From an uncultured Collinsella sp. (GTDB lineage Bacteria > Actinomycetota > Coriobacteriia > Coriobacteriales > Coriobacteriaceae), in assembly GCA_900542945.1 (NCBI GenBank), contig UQPI01000030.1, positions 1 to 24,186 of the forward strand: DNA of 24,186 nt, read 5' to 3'. Position numbers and translations under genes: made by a program. Positions 1 to 7,179 of this stretch are shown here, piece after piece; the stretch's first letter is position 1; each line of letters starts with the position of its first letter. Under the pieces are notes generated by a model that saw only the letters and a list, made by a program, of their open reading frames with translations, made no database searches and was not told the origin of the DNA.

Positions 1-75
1 GGTCTATGCCGTCCTCTTTTCATGCCAATTTGTTCGCTCTGGTGCCCGCTCGCTGGCATTGCCAAAACATCGGAC

Positions 76-104
76 CACTCATTGGGGACAGACTTAAATG
101 AGTG
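76..104. repeat. REP-like hairpin with GGGGACAGA loop
   Basis: The arms CACTCATT (76-83) and AATGAGTG (97-104) are perfect reverse complements and flank a 13-base loop that begins GGGGACAGA. The layout (short stem, loop opening with GGGGAC) matches each arm of the large palindrome at 20432-20519, whose loop begins AGGGGACGGA. This suggests one family of extragenic palindromes. Similar GGGGACAGAC-type repeats are known in many bacteria near REP-associated tyrosine (Y1) transposases; no such transposase is in this window. Confidence 0.55.
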
Positions 105-130
105 CCCGCAAAATGAGAGTGAACCTGGCA

Positions 131-181
131 GTTGGGGACGTTCCTTTTTTGCCGGCACTTTGGGACACTCCTTGCCGCAAC
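131..181. repeat. second GGGGAC/GGGACA extragenic repeat
   Basis: This stretch is bounded by GTTG (131-134) and CAAC (178-181). It contains GGGGAC (135-140), a self-complementary GCCGGC (151-156) and GGGACA (162-167). CTTTGGGACA followed by a CTCCTTG-like run recurs imperfectly near 24000 in the mobile-element debris. It is probably a degenerate member of the same repeat class as 76-104. It has no coding signature. Confidence 0.35.
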
Positions 182-212
182 GGTTGGGTCGGAAAAATTC
201 TCAAAAAAGTTC

Positions 213-240
213 TTGCCCTGAGCTGATTCGTCCGTATAAT
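213..240 (+). promoter_or_regulatory. sigma70 promoter for tRNA-Asn
   Basis: The -10 element is a perfect TATAAT (235-240). A -35-like TTGCCC (213-218) lies 16 bases upstream. Expected transcription start is about 247, some 24 bases before the first tRNA. This is the best consensus promoter in the window, as expected for a stable RNA gene. Confidence 0.7.
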
Positions 241-270
241 AAACTTCGTTGCTTGAGAGCACGCACCTAT

Positions 271-345
271 TCCTCGGTAGCTCAATGGTAGAGCACGCGG
301 CTGTTAACCGCGCTGTTGTAGGTTCGAGTCCTACCCGGGGAGCCA
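271..345 (+). tRNA. tRNA-Asn (anticodon GTT), copy 1
   Basis: A full cloverleaf can be drawn. The acceptor arms are TCCTCGG (271-277) and CCGGGGA (335-341), with a U.G pair. The D stem is GCTC/GAGC. The anticodon stem CGCGG/CCGCG encloses the loop CTGTTAA, with anticodon GTT at 303-305. The T arm is GTAGG-TTCGAGT-CCTAC. G342 is the discriminator and CCA is encoded (343-345). GTT reads AAC and AAU asparagine codons. A second identical copy starts 109 bases downstream. Confidence 0.97.
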
Positions 346-354
346 GAATTTCTC

Positions 355-376
355 AGCCCATTTCGCTGGGCTTTTT
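355..376 (+). terminator. hairpin with T-run between the two tRNA-Asn genes
   Basis: AGCCCA (355-360) pairs with TGGGCT (367-372) across a 6-base loop, followed by a T-run (372-376). It looks like an intrinsic terminator directly after copy 1, only a few bases before copy 2. If it is fully active, copy 2 depends on read-through, because no separate promoter fits in the spacer. It might also serve as a 3'-trailer processing structure. Confidence 0.6.
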
Positions 377-379
377 AAT

Positions 380-454
380 TCCTCGGTAGCTCAATGGTAG
401 AGCACGCGGCTGTTAACCGCGCTGTTGTAGGTTCGAGTCCTACCCGGGGAGCCA
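380..454 (+). tRNA. tRNA-Asn (anticodon GTT), copy 2
   Basis: This copy is identical in all 75 bases, including encoded CCA (452-454), to the copy at 271-345. The anticodon GTT is at 412-414. The 34-base spacer between copies is too short for a full independent promoter, so the pair is probably co-transcribed. Identity over the whole tRNA and different flanks suggest a local duplication maintained by gene conversion, which is an inference. Confidence 0.97.
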
Positions 455-460
455 GGTTGT

Positions 461-490
461 AAAACCCGTCGCTTATGCGGCGGGTTTTTT
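461..490 (+). terminator. intrinsic terminator of the tRNA-Asn pair
   Basis: The stem ACCCGTCGC / GCGGCGGGT (one U.G pair) has a TTAT loop and is followed by six T. Four A before the stem can pair with the T tract, so it could work in both directions. It ends the tRNA unit before asp23. Confidence 0.8.
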
Positions 491-563
491 CATGCCGCGA
501 CCACTTGACTCGGACGTTGCCATATCAACATTTCGTGTCGAGGATGTAATCCCGCGACCCACC

Positions 564-592
564 ACCTCAACATGGCGCGGTCGTTGTAGAAT
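564..592 (+). promoter_or_regulatory. putative promoter of asp23-fakA-recG run
   Basis: TAGAAT (587-592) is a good -10 hexamer. The -35 position at 17-bp spacing (around 564-569) is a poor match. It lies 57 bases before the GTG start of asp23 and after the tRNA terminator, so a promoter is expected here. The exact element is an inference. Confidence 0.4.
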
Positions 593-648
593 ATTGCAAT
601 GATTGCTCCCACGACATGGTGCCGCGAGCACCAGATAAGGAGATTCTT

Positions 649-1005
649 GTGTCTGAGACCATTAACGGCAGCCTGAGCGTCTCGAACGACGTTATTGCCG
701 ATATTGCCGGTTATGCCGCGATGACGTGCTATGGCGTCGTCGGTATGGCTGAGCAGCTCCAGGGCGCCGAGAGCGTGCGCCTGCTTGCCGGCCAGCGCCT
801 CCGCAAGGGCGTGCTTGTCTCCGCCGACGAGAACGGCCTTACGGTCGATCTTCACGTCGTGCTCGAGAACGGCGTCAACATGAAGTCCGTCTGCCACAAT
901 CTTTCGAGCTCCGTTGCCTTCACCCTGCAGGAGATCGCCCAGATCGATCCCGCCAGCCTTAAGATCGGCATCCATATCGACGCGCTCAAGAGCCGTCTGA
1001 ACTAG
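649..1005 (+). CDS. Asp23/Gls24 family protein (YloU-like)
   Basis: The 118-residue protein has the Asp23/Gls24 (DUF322) pattern: an N-terminal segment with VIADIAGYAAMTCYGVVGM, a central LTVDLHVVLENGVNM segment and a C-terminal helix. It is cytosolic with no signal peptide. Bacillus YloU is the same size and also precedes the DhaL/FakA gene, as here. Members have been linked to envelope stress and lipid metabolism, but the molecular role is unclear. An ATG at 616 is in frame, but AAGGAG (637-642) sits six bases before GTG 649, which decides the start. The next gene begins 27 bases after the stop, so the two are probably one operon. Confidence 0.85.
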   Translation: MSETINGSLSVSNDVIADIAGYAAMTCYGVVGMAEQLQGAESVRLLAGQRLRKGVLVSADENGLTVDLHVVLENGVNMKSVCHNLSSSVAFTLQEIAQIDPASLKIGIHIDALKSRLN

Positions 1006-1032
1006 CATCCGAAAACGGAGATTCAAATACCC

Positions 1033-2694
1033 ATGATTGCAAAGACCATTCGCACCTGTTTTCCGATCGCTGCGGCTGCCGTTTCCGACAAGGCCGAGGA
1101 GATCAACAAGCTCAACGTCTTCCCCGTGCCCGACGGCGACACCGGCACCAACATGTCGCTCACGCTCGCCTCAGTGACCAAGGAGCTCTCCGCCCTTCCC
1201 GCCGATGCCGACATGGAGGCCATTGCCGGCGCCATCACCCACGGCTCCCTGATGGGCGCCCGCGGTAACTCCGGCGTCATTACCTCGCAGATCCTGCGCG
1301 GCGTGGCCGAGGGCCTTGTCTCCGCCGACGAGCCCATTACGTCCGCCAACATCGCTTATGCGTTCCGCCGAGCCGTCAAGGTCGCCTTCCAGGCCGTCCG
1401 CAAGCCTATCGAGGGCACGATCCTCACGGTGCTGCGCGATGTCTCGACCAAGGCCGACGAGTGCGAAAAGAAGAAGTTCTCGGCCGAGGATGCGCTCGAC
1501 GCTATCGTCGTCGAGGCCTACCAGTCCGTCGCACGCACGCCCGACCTGCTGCCCGTCCTCAAAGAGAACGGCGTGGTCGACTCCGGCGCCTTCGGCTTTG
1601 CCATCTTCCTGGAGAACTTTGCGGCTGCAGCACTTGGTCGCAGCACCGTTGTCGAGGATTTCTCCGCTACGTTCGATTCCGCTGGCTCTGCACGCGATGC
1701 CGCTCTTGGCCGCGTTGAGATCGAGGCCAACGACGATTGGGAGGGCTCGGAGTTCCGCTACTGCAACGAGTTCCTCTTTAAGGCCGACGCCCCGTTTGAC
1801 GAGGATGAGTGCCTTAAGTTCCTGGGTTCCATGGGCGACTGTGAGCTACTCGTGGGCGCCTACCCCGATTACAAGATCCACGTGCACTCCAACACCCCCA
1901 ACCTGGTGCTCGAGCACATGCTTCAGCTTGGTCAGATCTATGAGGTCTTTATCCATAATATGGAGATGGAGGCCCACGACCGTACCGCCAAGATCCACGA
2001 GGATCAGGAGAAGGCCGCCGAGCCCGCGAAGGCCCTGGGCTTTGTCGCCGTTGCCGCCGGTTCCGGCGAGGCCGACATCCTCAAGTCCCTCGGCGTCGAC
2101 GTGATCGTGTCGGGTGGTCAGACCATGAACCCCTCGACTGCAGACCTGCTGGGTGCTGTTGACCAGGTCAACGCGACCTCGGTCATCATCCTGCCCAACA
2201 ACGGCAACATCCGCATGGCCGCTGAGGCCGCTGCCTCAGCCTGCACCGACAAGAAGGTCGCCGTCGTTCCCACCAAGACCGTTCCGCAGGCCTTCTCCGC
2301 GCTGTTCGCGGTCCTGCCCGATTCCGAGCTCGAGGATGCCGTCGCCGCTATGGTCGACGCCATCAGCGAGGTCCGCGATGGCGAGGTCACCCGCGCCGTG
2401 CGCGACTCCAGCGCCTCGGACGGCTCCCCGATTCACTCCGGTGACGTCATGGGCATCATTGCCGGCTCCATCGATGTCGTCGGCTCCGACGTGAAGCAGG
2501 TCACGCTCGATTGCATCAACCGCATGCAGGAGGAAGAGGAGGGCGACGCGCTGACGATTCTGGCCGGCGAGGAGCTGTCCGATGAAGCCTTCCAGGAGAT
2601 CGTCGACGCTATCGAGGAGGCTCAGCCCGACCTGGAGATCGACGCCCATCGTGGCGAGCAGCCGCTCTATCCCGTGATCTTCTCGATCGAGTAG
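1033..2694 (+). CDS. fakA: fatty acid kinase ATP-binding subunit FakA (DhaL/DegV-like)
   Basis: 553 residues, the size of Staphylococcus FakA and Bacillus YloV. The N-terminal DhaL (Dak2) domain (about 1-200) has the metal/nucleotide motif PVPDGDTGTNM (31-41), with D34 and D36, and GARGNSGVI (75-83). A middle domain carries the HVHSN motif, and the C-terminal part (about 330-553) is the DAK1_2 domain. In the family, FakA phosphorylates a fatty acid held by a DegV-type FakB protein, giving acyl-phosphate for PlsX/PlsY. No FakB is in this window. The asp23 partner lies just upstream, recG follows after 10 bases, and plsX is in the same run of genes. The ATG has a GGAG 12 bases upstream. Confidence 0.9.
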   Translation: MIAKTIRTCFPIAAAAVSDKAEEINKLNVFPVPDGDTGTNMSLTLASVTKELSALPADADMEAIAGAITHGSLMGARGNSGVITSQILRGVAEGLVSADEPITSANIAYAFRRAVKVAFQAVRKPIEGTILTVLRDVSTKADECEKKKFSAEDALDAIVVEAYQSVARTPDLLPVLKENGVVDSGAFGFAIFLENFAAAALGRSTVVEDFSATFDSAGSARDAALGRVEIEANDDWEGSEFRYCNEFLFKADAPFDEDECLKFLGSMGDCELLVGAYPDYKIHVHSNTPNLVLEHMLQLGQIYEVFIHNMEMEAHDRTAKIHEDQEKAAEPAKALGFVAVAAGSGEADILKSLGVDVIVSGGQTMNPSTADLLGAVDQVNATSVIILPNNGNIRMAAEAAASACTDKKVAVVPTKTVPQAFSALFAVLPDSELEDAVAAMVDAISEVRDGEVTRAVRDSSASDGSPIHSGDVMGIIAGSIDVVGSDVKQVTLDCINRMQEEEEGDALTILAGEELSDEAFQEIVDAIEEAQPDLEIDAHRGEQPLYPVIFSIE

Positions 2695-2704
2695 GCATCT
2701 GCCC

Positions 2705-5056
2705 ATGTCCGAGCTCTGCTCCGTGCCGCGCGTCTCTGATCGCTTTGCCCAGAGCAATGCGCTCGACGAGGATATCGCGCGACTCAAATATGTTTCGGGT
2801 AAACGTGAGGAGGCCCTTCGCCGTCTGGGAATTCGGACGGTGGGGGACCTCCTTCTCCATATCCCTCATCGATACTTGGACTTTACGCGCTCCTGGTCCA
2901 TCGAGATGGCGCCCATCGGTACCGTGTGCACCATCATCGCCACGGTCGACCGTATCGTTCAAAAGCAGCCGCGTCCGCGCATGCAGGTGACCGAGGTCTC
3001 ACTCGTTGACGAGACGGGCGTGCTGCAGGTCGCTTTTTTCCGTCAGCCTTGGATTGCCCAGCAGCTTAAGCAGGGCGACCGCCTGGCCGTGATGGGCAAG
3101 GTCGAGTTTGCCTACGGTTTTAAGCAGATGGCCTCGCCGCACTTTGAAAAGCTCGATGACGGGCGTGCTGCGGGCACCATTTTGCCGGTCCATTATGTGA
3201 GTGACGGCGTGAGCCAGGCATGGATGCGCCGCATCGTAAGTGGCGCGCTCGAGGTCGTCGGCAATCCCTTCGACCCGATTCCCGCACGCTTGCGCGTTAA
3301 ACGTCGCCTGATGAGCAATGCTCGTGCGCTTCGATCAATTCACTTTCCCTCGAGCATGGCTGAGCGCGATATCGCGCGCGCACGGCTTGCCTACGAGGAG
3401 TGCCTTTACCTGCAGCTGGCGCTGCGCCTGCGCAACGACGGCAGCCTGGTCGATGTGGTGCCCTACGCCCACGCCGCGGGCGAGCACCTGGCCGCGCTCA
3501 AGCAAGCCCTGCCGTTTTCGCTGAGCGACGAGCAGGAGGCCGCGTTCCAAGATATCCTGCGCGATATGTGCGATGGCGGGCGCGTGATGAACCGCCTGCT
3601 GCTGGGCGATGTCGGTACCGGCAAGACCGCTGTTGCCGCCTGCGCGCTGGCTGTGGCTACCGATAGCGGCACGCAGGCCTGCGTTATGGCGCCCACGGGC
3701 GTGCTGGCGCGTCAATATGCCGATAAGACCGGCCCCTTGCTCTCGCAGGCTGGCATGACCTGGGCGCTCCTGACGGGCGCCACGCCAGCGGCCGAGCGCG
3801 AGCGGATCCATGCCCAGCTGGAATCGGGCGAGCTCGATGTCCTCTTTGGCACCCACGCGGTGCTTTCGGATAACGTGGCGTTCAAGCATCTGTCGCTCGT
3901 GGTCATCGATGAGCAGCACCGGTTTGGCGTCGGCCAACGCAACGCCCTGCGTGCGAAGGGCCCTGGTGCCGATCTGCTCGTTATGACGGCAACGCCCATC
4001 CCACGTACGCTGGCGCTTTCGGTCTACGGCGATCTGGACACGAGCATCATCCGCCATCGGCCCGTCCCTGGCGCTGGCGTGACGACACGCGTGCTTACCG
4101 AGTCGAGCCGCGACCTTGCCTATGGCGCCATCCGCGAGGCGCATGAAAAGGGTCAGCAGGCCTACGTGATTTGCCCGCTCGTGGAGCCGAGTGACTCGGC
4201 CGATGATCTGGAGGACGTGCCCGGTATCGCCCGCGACGACGAGGGCCGCGTGACGGTCCCCGTGCCGCTGCACGATACGGCGACCGAGCTCGATCGCCTG
4301 CGTCTGGCGTTGCCGGGTCTTGCCATCGAGCGCCTTCACGGCCGCATGCCAGCGGGGGAGAAGGACCAGGTTATCGATGCCTTCAAGCGTGGCGAGATCG
4401 ACGTGCTCGTCTCGACTACGGTGGTCGAGGTGGGCGTCGACGTGCCCAACGCCACCGTCATGGTCATCGAGAACGGTGAGCGCTTTGGCTTGGCGGCCCT
4501 GCACCAGCTGCGCGGTCGCGTGGGCCGCGGCAGCGTGTCGGGCACCTGCCTGGTCATGACGCACTCCAAGGGCAATGGCGGCGCCTCGGCGGCACAAGAC
4601 CGCCTCCAGTCGCTCGAAAAGACCTCGGACGGCTTTACGCTCGCCCAGATGGACCTACGTCTGCGCCACGAGGGCGAGATTCTGGGTTATCGTCAACACG
4701 GCGGCATTACCTTGCGCTTTGTGGACCTGGACGCCGACGAGGATCTTATCGAATGGGCCCATTTGGACGCGGTCGAGCTCTTGCGGTATGCTTGCACCCT
4801 TGACTCCGTGGCGACGCGCCCCCTGCGCGATGCGGTCGCCATGCGATATCGACACATTTTTAAGGAGGTCAGCGGAGGAGAATCATCGGCGGCGAATGGC
4901 GCGGTCGTAAGATCGAGGAGCCCCGTGGTCGCGATGTCACCCGCCCCACGACCGATCGCGTGCGCGAGGCATGCGCATCTATGGTCATGTCGGCATTTGA
5001 CTTCGATCTGGACGAGGTCCGCGTGCTGGACGCCTTTGGCGGCTCCGGTGCCTTAG
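2705..5056 (+). CDS. recG: ATP-dependent DNA helicase RecG, with abnormal read-through C-terminus
   Basis: RecG remodels stalled replication forks and Holliday junctions. Seen: the N-terminal wedge/OB region (LLLHIPHRYLDF; LVDETGVLQVAFF), Walker A GDVGTGKTAVA, DEQHRFGVGQR (DExH box), TATPIPRTLALS, then ALHQLRGRVGRG (motif VI) and a C-terminal RecG domain ending in RYRHIFKEVSG. The frame is open for 783 residues, against about 680-700 usual. The last 59 residues are Pro/Arg/Ser-rich, do not look like RecG, and are simply rsmD read in another frame. The natural end is at about residue 724: codon 4877-4879 is GGA, where TGA would complete an ATGA overlap with rsmD (see findings). The start ATG 2705 is 10 bases after the fakA stop. 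Confidence 0.93.
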   Translation: MSELCSVPRVSDRFAQSNALDEDIARLKYVSGKREEALRRLGIRTVGDLLLHIPHRYLDFTRSWSIEMAPIGTVCTIIATVDRIVQKQPRPRMQVTEVSLVDETGVLQVAFFRQPWIAQQLKQGDRLAVMGKVEFAYGFKQMASPHFEKLDDGRAAGTILPVHYVSDGVSQAWMRRIVSGALEVVGNPFDPIPARLRVKRRLMSNARALRSIHFPSSMAERDIARARLAYEECLYLQLALRLRNDGSLVDVVPYAHAAGEHLAALKQALPFSLSDEQEAAFQDILRDMCDGGRVMNRLLLGDVGTGKTAVAACALAVATDSGTQACVMAPTGVLARQYADKTGPLLSQAGMTWALLTGATPAAERERIHAQLESGELDVLFGTHAVLSDNVAFKHLSLVVIDEQHRFGVGQRNALRAKGPGADLLVMTATPIPRTLALSVYGDLDTSIIRHRPVPGAGVTTRVLTESSRDLAYGAIREAHEKGQQAYVICPLVEPSDSADDLEDVPGIARDDEGRVTVPVPLHDTATELDRLRLALPGLAIERLHGRMPAGEKDQVIDAFKRGEIDVLVSTTVVEVGVDVPNATVMVIENGERFGLAALHQLRGRVGRGSVSGTCLVMTHSKGNGGASAAQDRLQSLEKTSDGFTLAQMDLRLRHEGEILGYRQHGGITLRFVDLDADEDLIEWAHLDAVELLRYACTLDSVATRPLRDAVAMRYRHIFKEVSGGESSAANGAVVRSRSPVVAMSPAPRPIACARHAHLWSCRHLTSIWTRSACWTPLAAPVP

Positions 5057-5505
5057 GGTTAGAGATGCTCTCACGTGGTGCCCGCTCACTCACGACGTTC
5101 GAGATCGATCGGAATGCCGCGCGGCTCATTACCAAGAATATCGAGTCGCTCTGCCGTGACCGTGCGCGTTGGCGCGTGGTAACGGGCGACATGCTGGCGA
5201 GCGCCTCGCGCGGTCGTGTGCCGGGCGGCCCCTTTGATCTGGTCCTGCTCGACCCGCCCTATGCTTTTAGTGCCGAGCCGGTCGAGGAACTGCTGCAGAA
5301 CCTGGCTCAGCAGGGTCTGCTTGCACCTGGCGCTTATGCCCTGTTTGAGCATGCCGCCGCCGATGCGGGCGCGCATCCGGCAGGCTTTGAGATCGTGCGC
5401 GAGAAGCGCTACGGCATTACCTCGGTCGACCTGCTTCGTTGGGTCGGCAACGGCGAGGATGATGGTATCGATGGCGACGCACCCACGGAGGACGCCCATG
5501 AATGA
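4876..5505 (+). CDS. rsmD: 16S rRNA (guanine(966)-N(2))-methyltransferase RsmD, start codon lost or non-canonical
   Basis: The family methylates G966 of 16S rRNA in the 30S subunit using S-adenosylmethionine. Seen: the SAM-binding motif VLDAFGGSGALGLEML and the catalytic motif LLDPPYAF (the NPPY-type motif of N2-guanine methylases). The conserved N-terminal signature RIIGGEWRGRK...RPTTDRVREA is encoded in frame from 4879, so translation should begin just before it. The codon there (4876-4878) is AGG, six bases after a perfect AAGGAGGT (4862-4869). The only standard start in frame is GTG 4960, which would remove the conserved signature and give 181 residues. A TAA at 4861 closes the frame upstream. 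It overlaps coaD by 8 bases. The coordinates follow homology, not a valid start codon. Confidence 0.85.
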   Translation, partial: RRIIGGEWRGRKIEEPRGRDVTRPTTDRVREACASMVMSAFDFDLDEVRVLDAFGGSGALGLEMLSRGARSLTTFEIDRNAARLITKNIESLCRDRARWRVVTGDMLASASRGRVPGGPFDLVLLDPPYAFSAEPVEELLQNLAQQGLLAPGAYALFEHAAADAGAHPAGFEIVREKRYGITSVDLLRWVGNGEDDGIDGDAPTEDAHE

Positions 5506-5995
5506 CACTATCAACCGCGTGATTGTCCCGGGCACCTTCGATCCCATCACATTTGGCCATATCGATGTGATCCGCCGCGCCCGTCGCATCTTTCCCAGCG
5601 TGATCGTCGCTGTTGCCGAGTCGCAGGGCAAAAACGGCGTGGGCACCACGTTTATGCTCGATGAGCGCGTGGCGCTGGCCCGCGAGGCGCTCGGCGATAT
5701 CGACGGCGTCGAGGTCCTGCCCTTTACCGGCCTCTTGGTCGACTTCGCTCGTGAGCAGGGGGCGGGGGCCGTGGTCAAGGGCCTGCGCGCCATGACCGAC
5801 TTTGAGTATGAGCTGCAGCAGGCCGACCTCAACTATCGCTTGGATAACGAGCTGGAGTCTATCTTTGTCATGAGTGCGCCGCAGTACGGCTATATCTCGA
5901 GCTCGGTCGTTCGCCAGATCGCCTCGCTCGGCAGCGATGTATCGACGTTTGTCCCGCCCAACGTGGTCGAAGCGCTCAGACATCGCTTTTCGTGA
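5498..5995 (+). CDS. coaD: pantetheine-phosphate adenylyltransferase CoaD
   Basis: Catalyses ATP + 4'-phosphopantetheine to dephospho-CoA + PPi, the penultimate CoA step. The 165 residues match the family length (about 160). Motifs: PGTFDPITFGHIDVI (the nucleotidyltransferase TxGH motif), VKGLRAMTDFEYELQQA, and YGYISSSVVRQIASLG near the C-terminus. The open frame continues upstream inside rsmD, but the family N-terminus (RVIVPGTFDP) fixes ATG 5498, which overlaps the rsmD stop by 8 bases and implies translational coupling. The rsmD-coaD pairing is widespread in Actinomycetota and Bacillota. CoA also supplies the phosphopantetheine arm used by AcpP encoded downstream. Confidence 0.95.
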   Translation: MNDTINRVIVPGTFDPITFGHIDVIRRARRIFPSVIVAVAESQGKNGVGTTFMLDERVALAREALGDIDGVEVLPFTGLLVDFAREQGAGAVVKGLRAMTDFEYELQQADLNYRLDNELESIFVMSAPQYGYISSSVVRQIASLGSDVSTFVPPNVVEALRHRFS

Positions 5996-6019
5996 CGTTT
6001 TTTATTGCCTGGTGGCATG

Positions 6020-6028
6020 TGGTAAACT
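6020..6028 (+). promoter_or_regulatory. extended -10 promoter before the SepIVA-like gene
   Basis: TGG-TAAACT (6020-6028) is a TGn-extended -10 element about 36 bases before the chosen ATG. There is no good -35. The preceding TG (TGTGGTA) also occurs before rpmF (7119-7125). Confidence 0.5.
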
Positions 6029-6063
6029 AGCACGATGATATGTTACCTATGAAAGGAGACCGG

Positions 6064-6561
6064 ATGCCGGGCGAGAATTTTCCTGGCGATAGGATCGTCA
6101 GCTTGGTCGATGAGCTCGAAGGGCTGATCGAGGAAGCCAAGCCGCCTTTCGGCAAGAACGCTCAGTTCAAGGTCATCGACGCCGACGTGTTCTTCAACAT
6201 CCTCGACGAGATCCGCATGAGCTATCCCGAGGAGTGGCAGAAGTCCCGCCGTATCCTTAAGGAGCGCGAGGAGCTTATGGCTTCCGCCGCCGCCCAGGCC
6301 GATTCCATCATCGCCGACGCTCAGCAGCAGGCCCTCACCATTGCCGGTGAGCAGGAGATCGTCCGCTTGGCACAGCAGCAGGCCGACGACATCCGCGATC
6401 GTGCCCAGCAGTACGAGCGCGAGACGCGTTATGCTGCCGAGGACTACGCAGAGCAGGTCTTTACGCACCTGGAGGAGAACCTCAAGAGCCTGACCGGCAC
6501 CGTTACCCGTTGCCGTCAGCAGCTCAACGAGGGTGCCGCCCAACAGAATGGTCAGTGGTAA
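6064..6561 (+). CDS. DivIVA/SepIVA-like coiled-coil division protein
   Basis: 165 residues. An N-terminal part (IVSLVDELEGLIEEAK; FFNILDEIRMSYPEEW) is followed by a long Ala/Gln/Glu-rich coiled coil from about residue 60 to the end, with no membrane segment. This fits the actinobacterial DivIVA-like family that includes mycobacterial SepIVA, a septum and polar growth factor, which is likewise encoded next to a DUF177 gene. Two earlier ATGs (6040, 6049) are in frame, but AAAGGAG ends at 6058, five bases before ATG 6064. The stop overlaps the next start by one base (TAATG), so the two genes are translationally coupled. The family assignment rests on coiled-coil pattern and context, so it is moderate. 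Confidence 0.7.
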   Translation: MPGENFPGDRIVSLVDELEGLIEEAKPPFGKNAQFKVIDADVFFNILDEIRMSYPEEWQKSRRILKEREELMASAAAQADSIIADAQQQALTIAGEQEIVRLAQQQADDIRDRAQQYERETRYAAEDYAEQVFTHLEENLKSLTGTVTRCRQQLNEGAAQQNGQW

Positions 6562-7115
6562 TGGCTGAGTTCCCGAGCGTTACTGTCGATCTTTCCGAGC
6601 AGCTCGAGTTCCCTGGTGATTCGTATCCGCTGACCGGTAAGGTCGATGTCGCCACCTACATGGTGGGCGAGAAGGAGTATCAGCTTCAGGACGGCATCGA
6701 CTATGACGTTGTCTTTACCAATGCCGGTACCGGAGTCTTGCTCACGGGCATTGTTCGCGCGCACGCCACCGGCGAGTGCGACCGTTGTCTGGAGCCCGCC
6801 TCGTTTGATATCGCCGGCGAGATCGAGGAGTTCTACCTCTTTGAGGAGCCCGAGGATCCCGAGGCCTACGAGGACGGCTACGAGCTCCTGGGTGAGGATC
6901 GCATCGTGGATCTGGGTGAGCCCATCAACGATGCGGTCGTCATGGACACGCCGTTTGTGGTGCTCTGCAAGCCTGATTGCCGCGGTCTGTGTCCCACCTG
7001 CGGTTGCAATCTCAACGTCGAGCAATGCGATTGCGCCGCACAGGCAGAGGCAGAATGGGCCGCTGCCACGGAAAATCCATTTGCAGCATTGAAGAATCTC
7101 AAGCTCGATGAGTAA
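6561..7115 (+). CDS. yceD: YceD/DUF177 family zinc-ribbon protein
   Basis: 184 residues. DUF177 hallmarks: GECDRCLEP (C73, C76) in the middle and CKPDCRGLCPTCGCNLN (C136, C140, C144, C147) near the C-terminus, likely metal-binding, with an acidic linker between. The family is almost always just upstream of rpmF, as here, and has been linked to 23S rRNA accumulation (plant and E. coli homologues); its exact role is not settled. ATG 6561 overlaps the previous stop by one base. Longer in-frame openings upstream lie inside the previous gene and have no ribosome binding site. Confidence 0.88.
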   Translation: MAEFPSVTVDLSEQLEFPGDSYPLTGKVDVATYMVGEKEYQLQDGIDYDVVFTNAGTGVLLTGIVRAHATGECDRCLEPASFDIAGEIEEFYLFEEPEDPEAYEDGYELLGEDRIVDLGEPINDAVVMDTPFVVLCKPDCRGLCPTCGCNLNVEQCDCAAQAEAEWAAATENPFAALKNLKLDE

Positions 7116-7120
7116 AACTG

Positions 7121-7129
7121 TGGTAGTAT
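7121..7129 (+). promoter_or_regulatory. putative extended -10 promoter for rpmF
   Basis: TGG-TAGTAT (7121-7129) starts five bases after the DUF177 stop and about 50 bases before rpmF. It shares TGTGGTA with the promoter at 6020, with no clear -35. It could give rpmF extra transcription beyond read-through from DUF177. Confidence 0.45.
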
Positions 7130-7179
7130 CGCTACTTGCGCGTAATCGCCACACTGGATAGTTCATAAGGAAGGTCACT

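Larger units (their letters stand above)
1..212. other. gene-free region upstream of tRNA-Asn pair
   Basis: No convincing gene is present here. The open frames on both strands are short, resemble no protein family I recognise, and have no ribosome binding site. The stretch holds GGGGAC-centred repeat sequences (entries at 76 and 131) and leads into the tRNA promoter at 213. The left neighbour lies outside the window. Confidence 0.6.

Noticed and set aside
22..291. 89-residue frame at the window start
   Set aside because: It runs through the repeat hairpins, the tRNA promoter and into the tRNA, with no ribosome binding site or known motif.
4880..5056. RecG C-terminal extension as a new functional domain
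   Set aside because: Its sequence is fully explained by rsmD read in another frame. The Pro/Arg/Ser-rich content shows no domain pattern. It is better seen as read-through after loss of the stop.
5216..5497. N-terminal extension of CoaD
   Set aside because: The extension lies inside rsmD in another frame, and CoaD proteins begin at the PGTFDP segment; ATG 5498 gives the family length.
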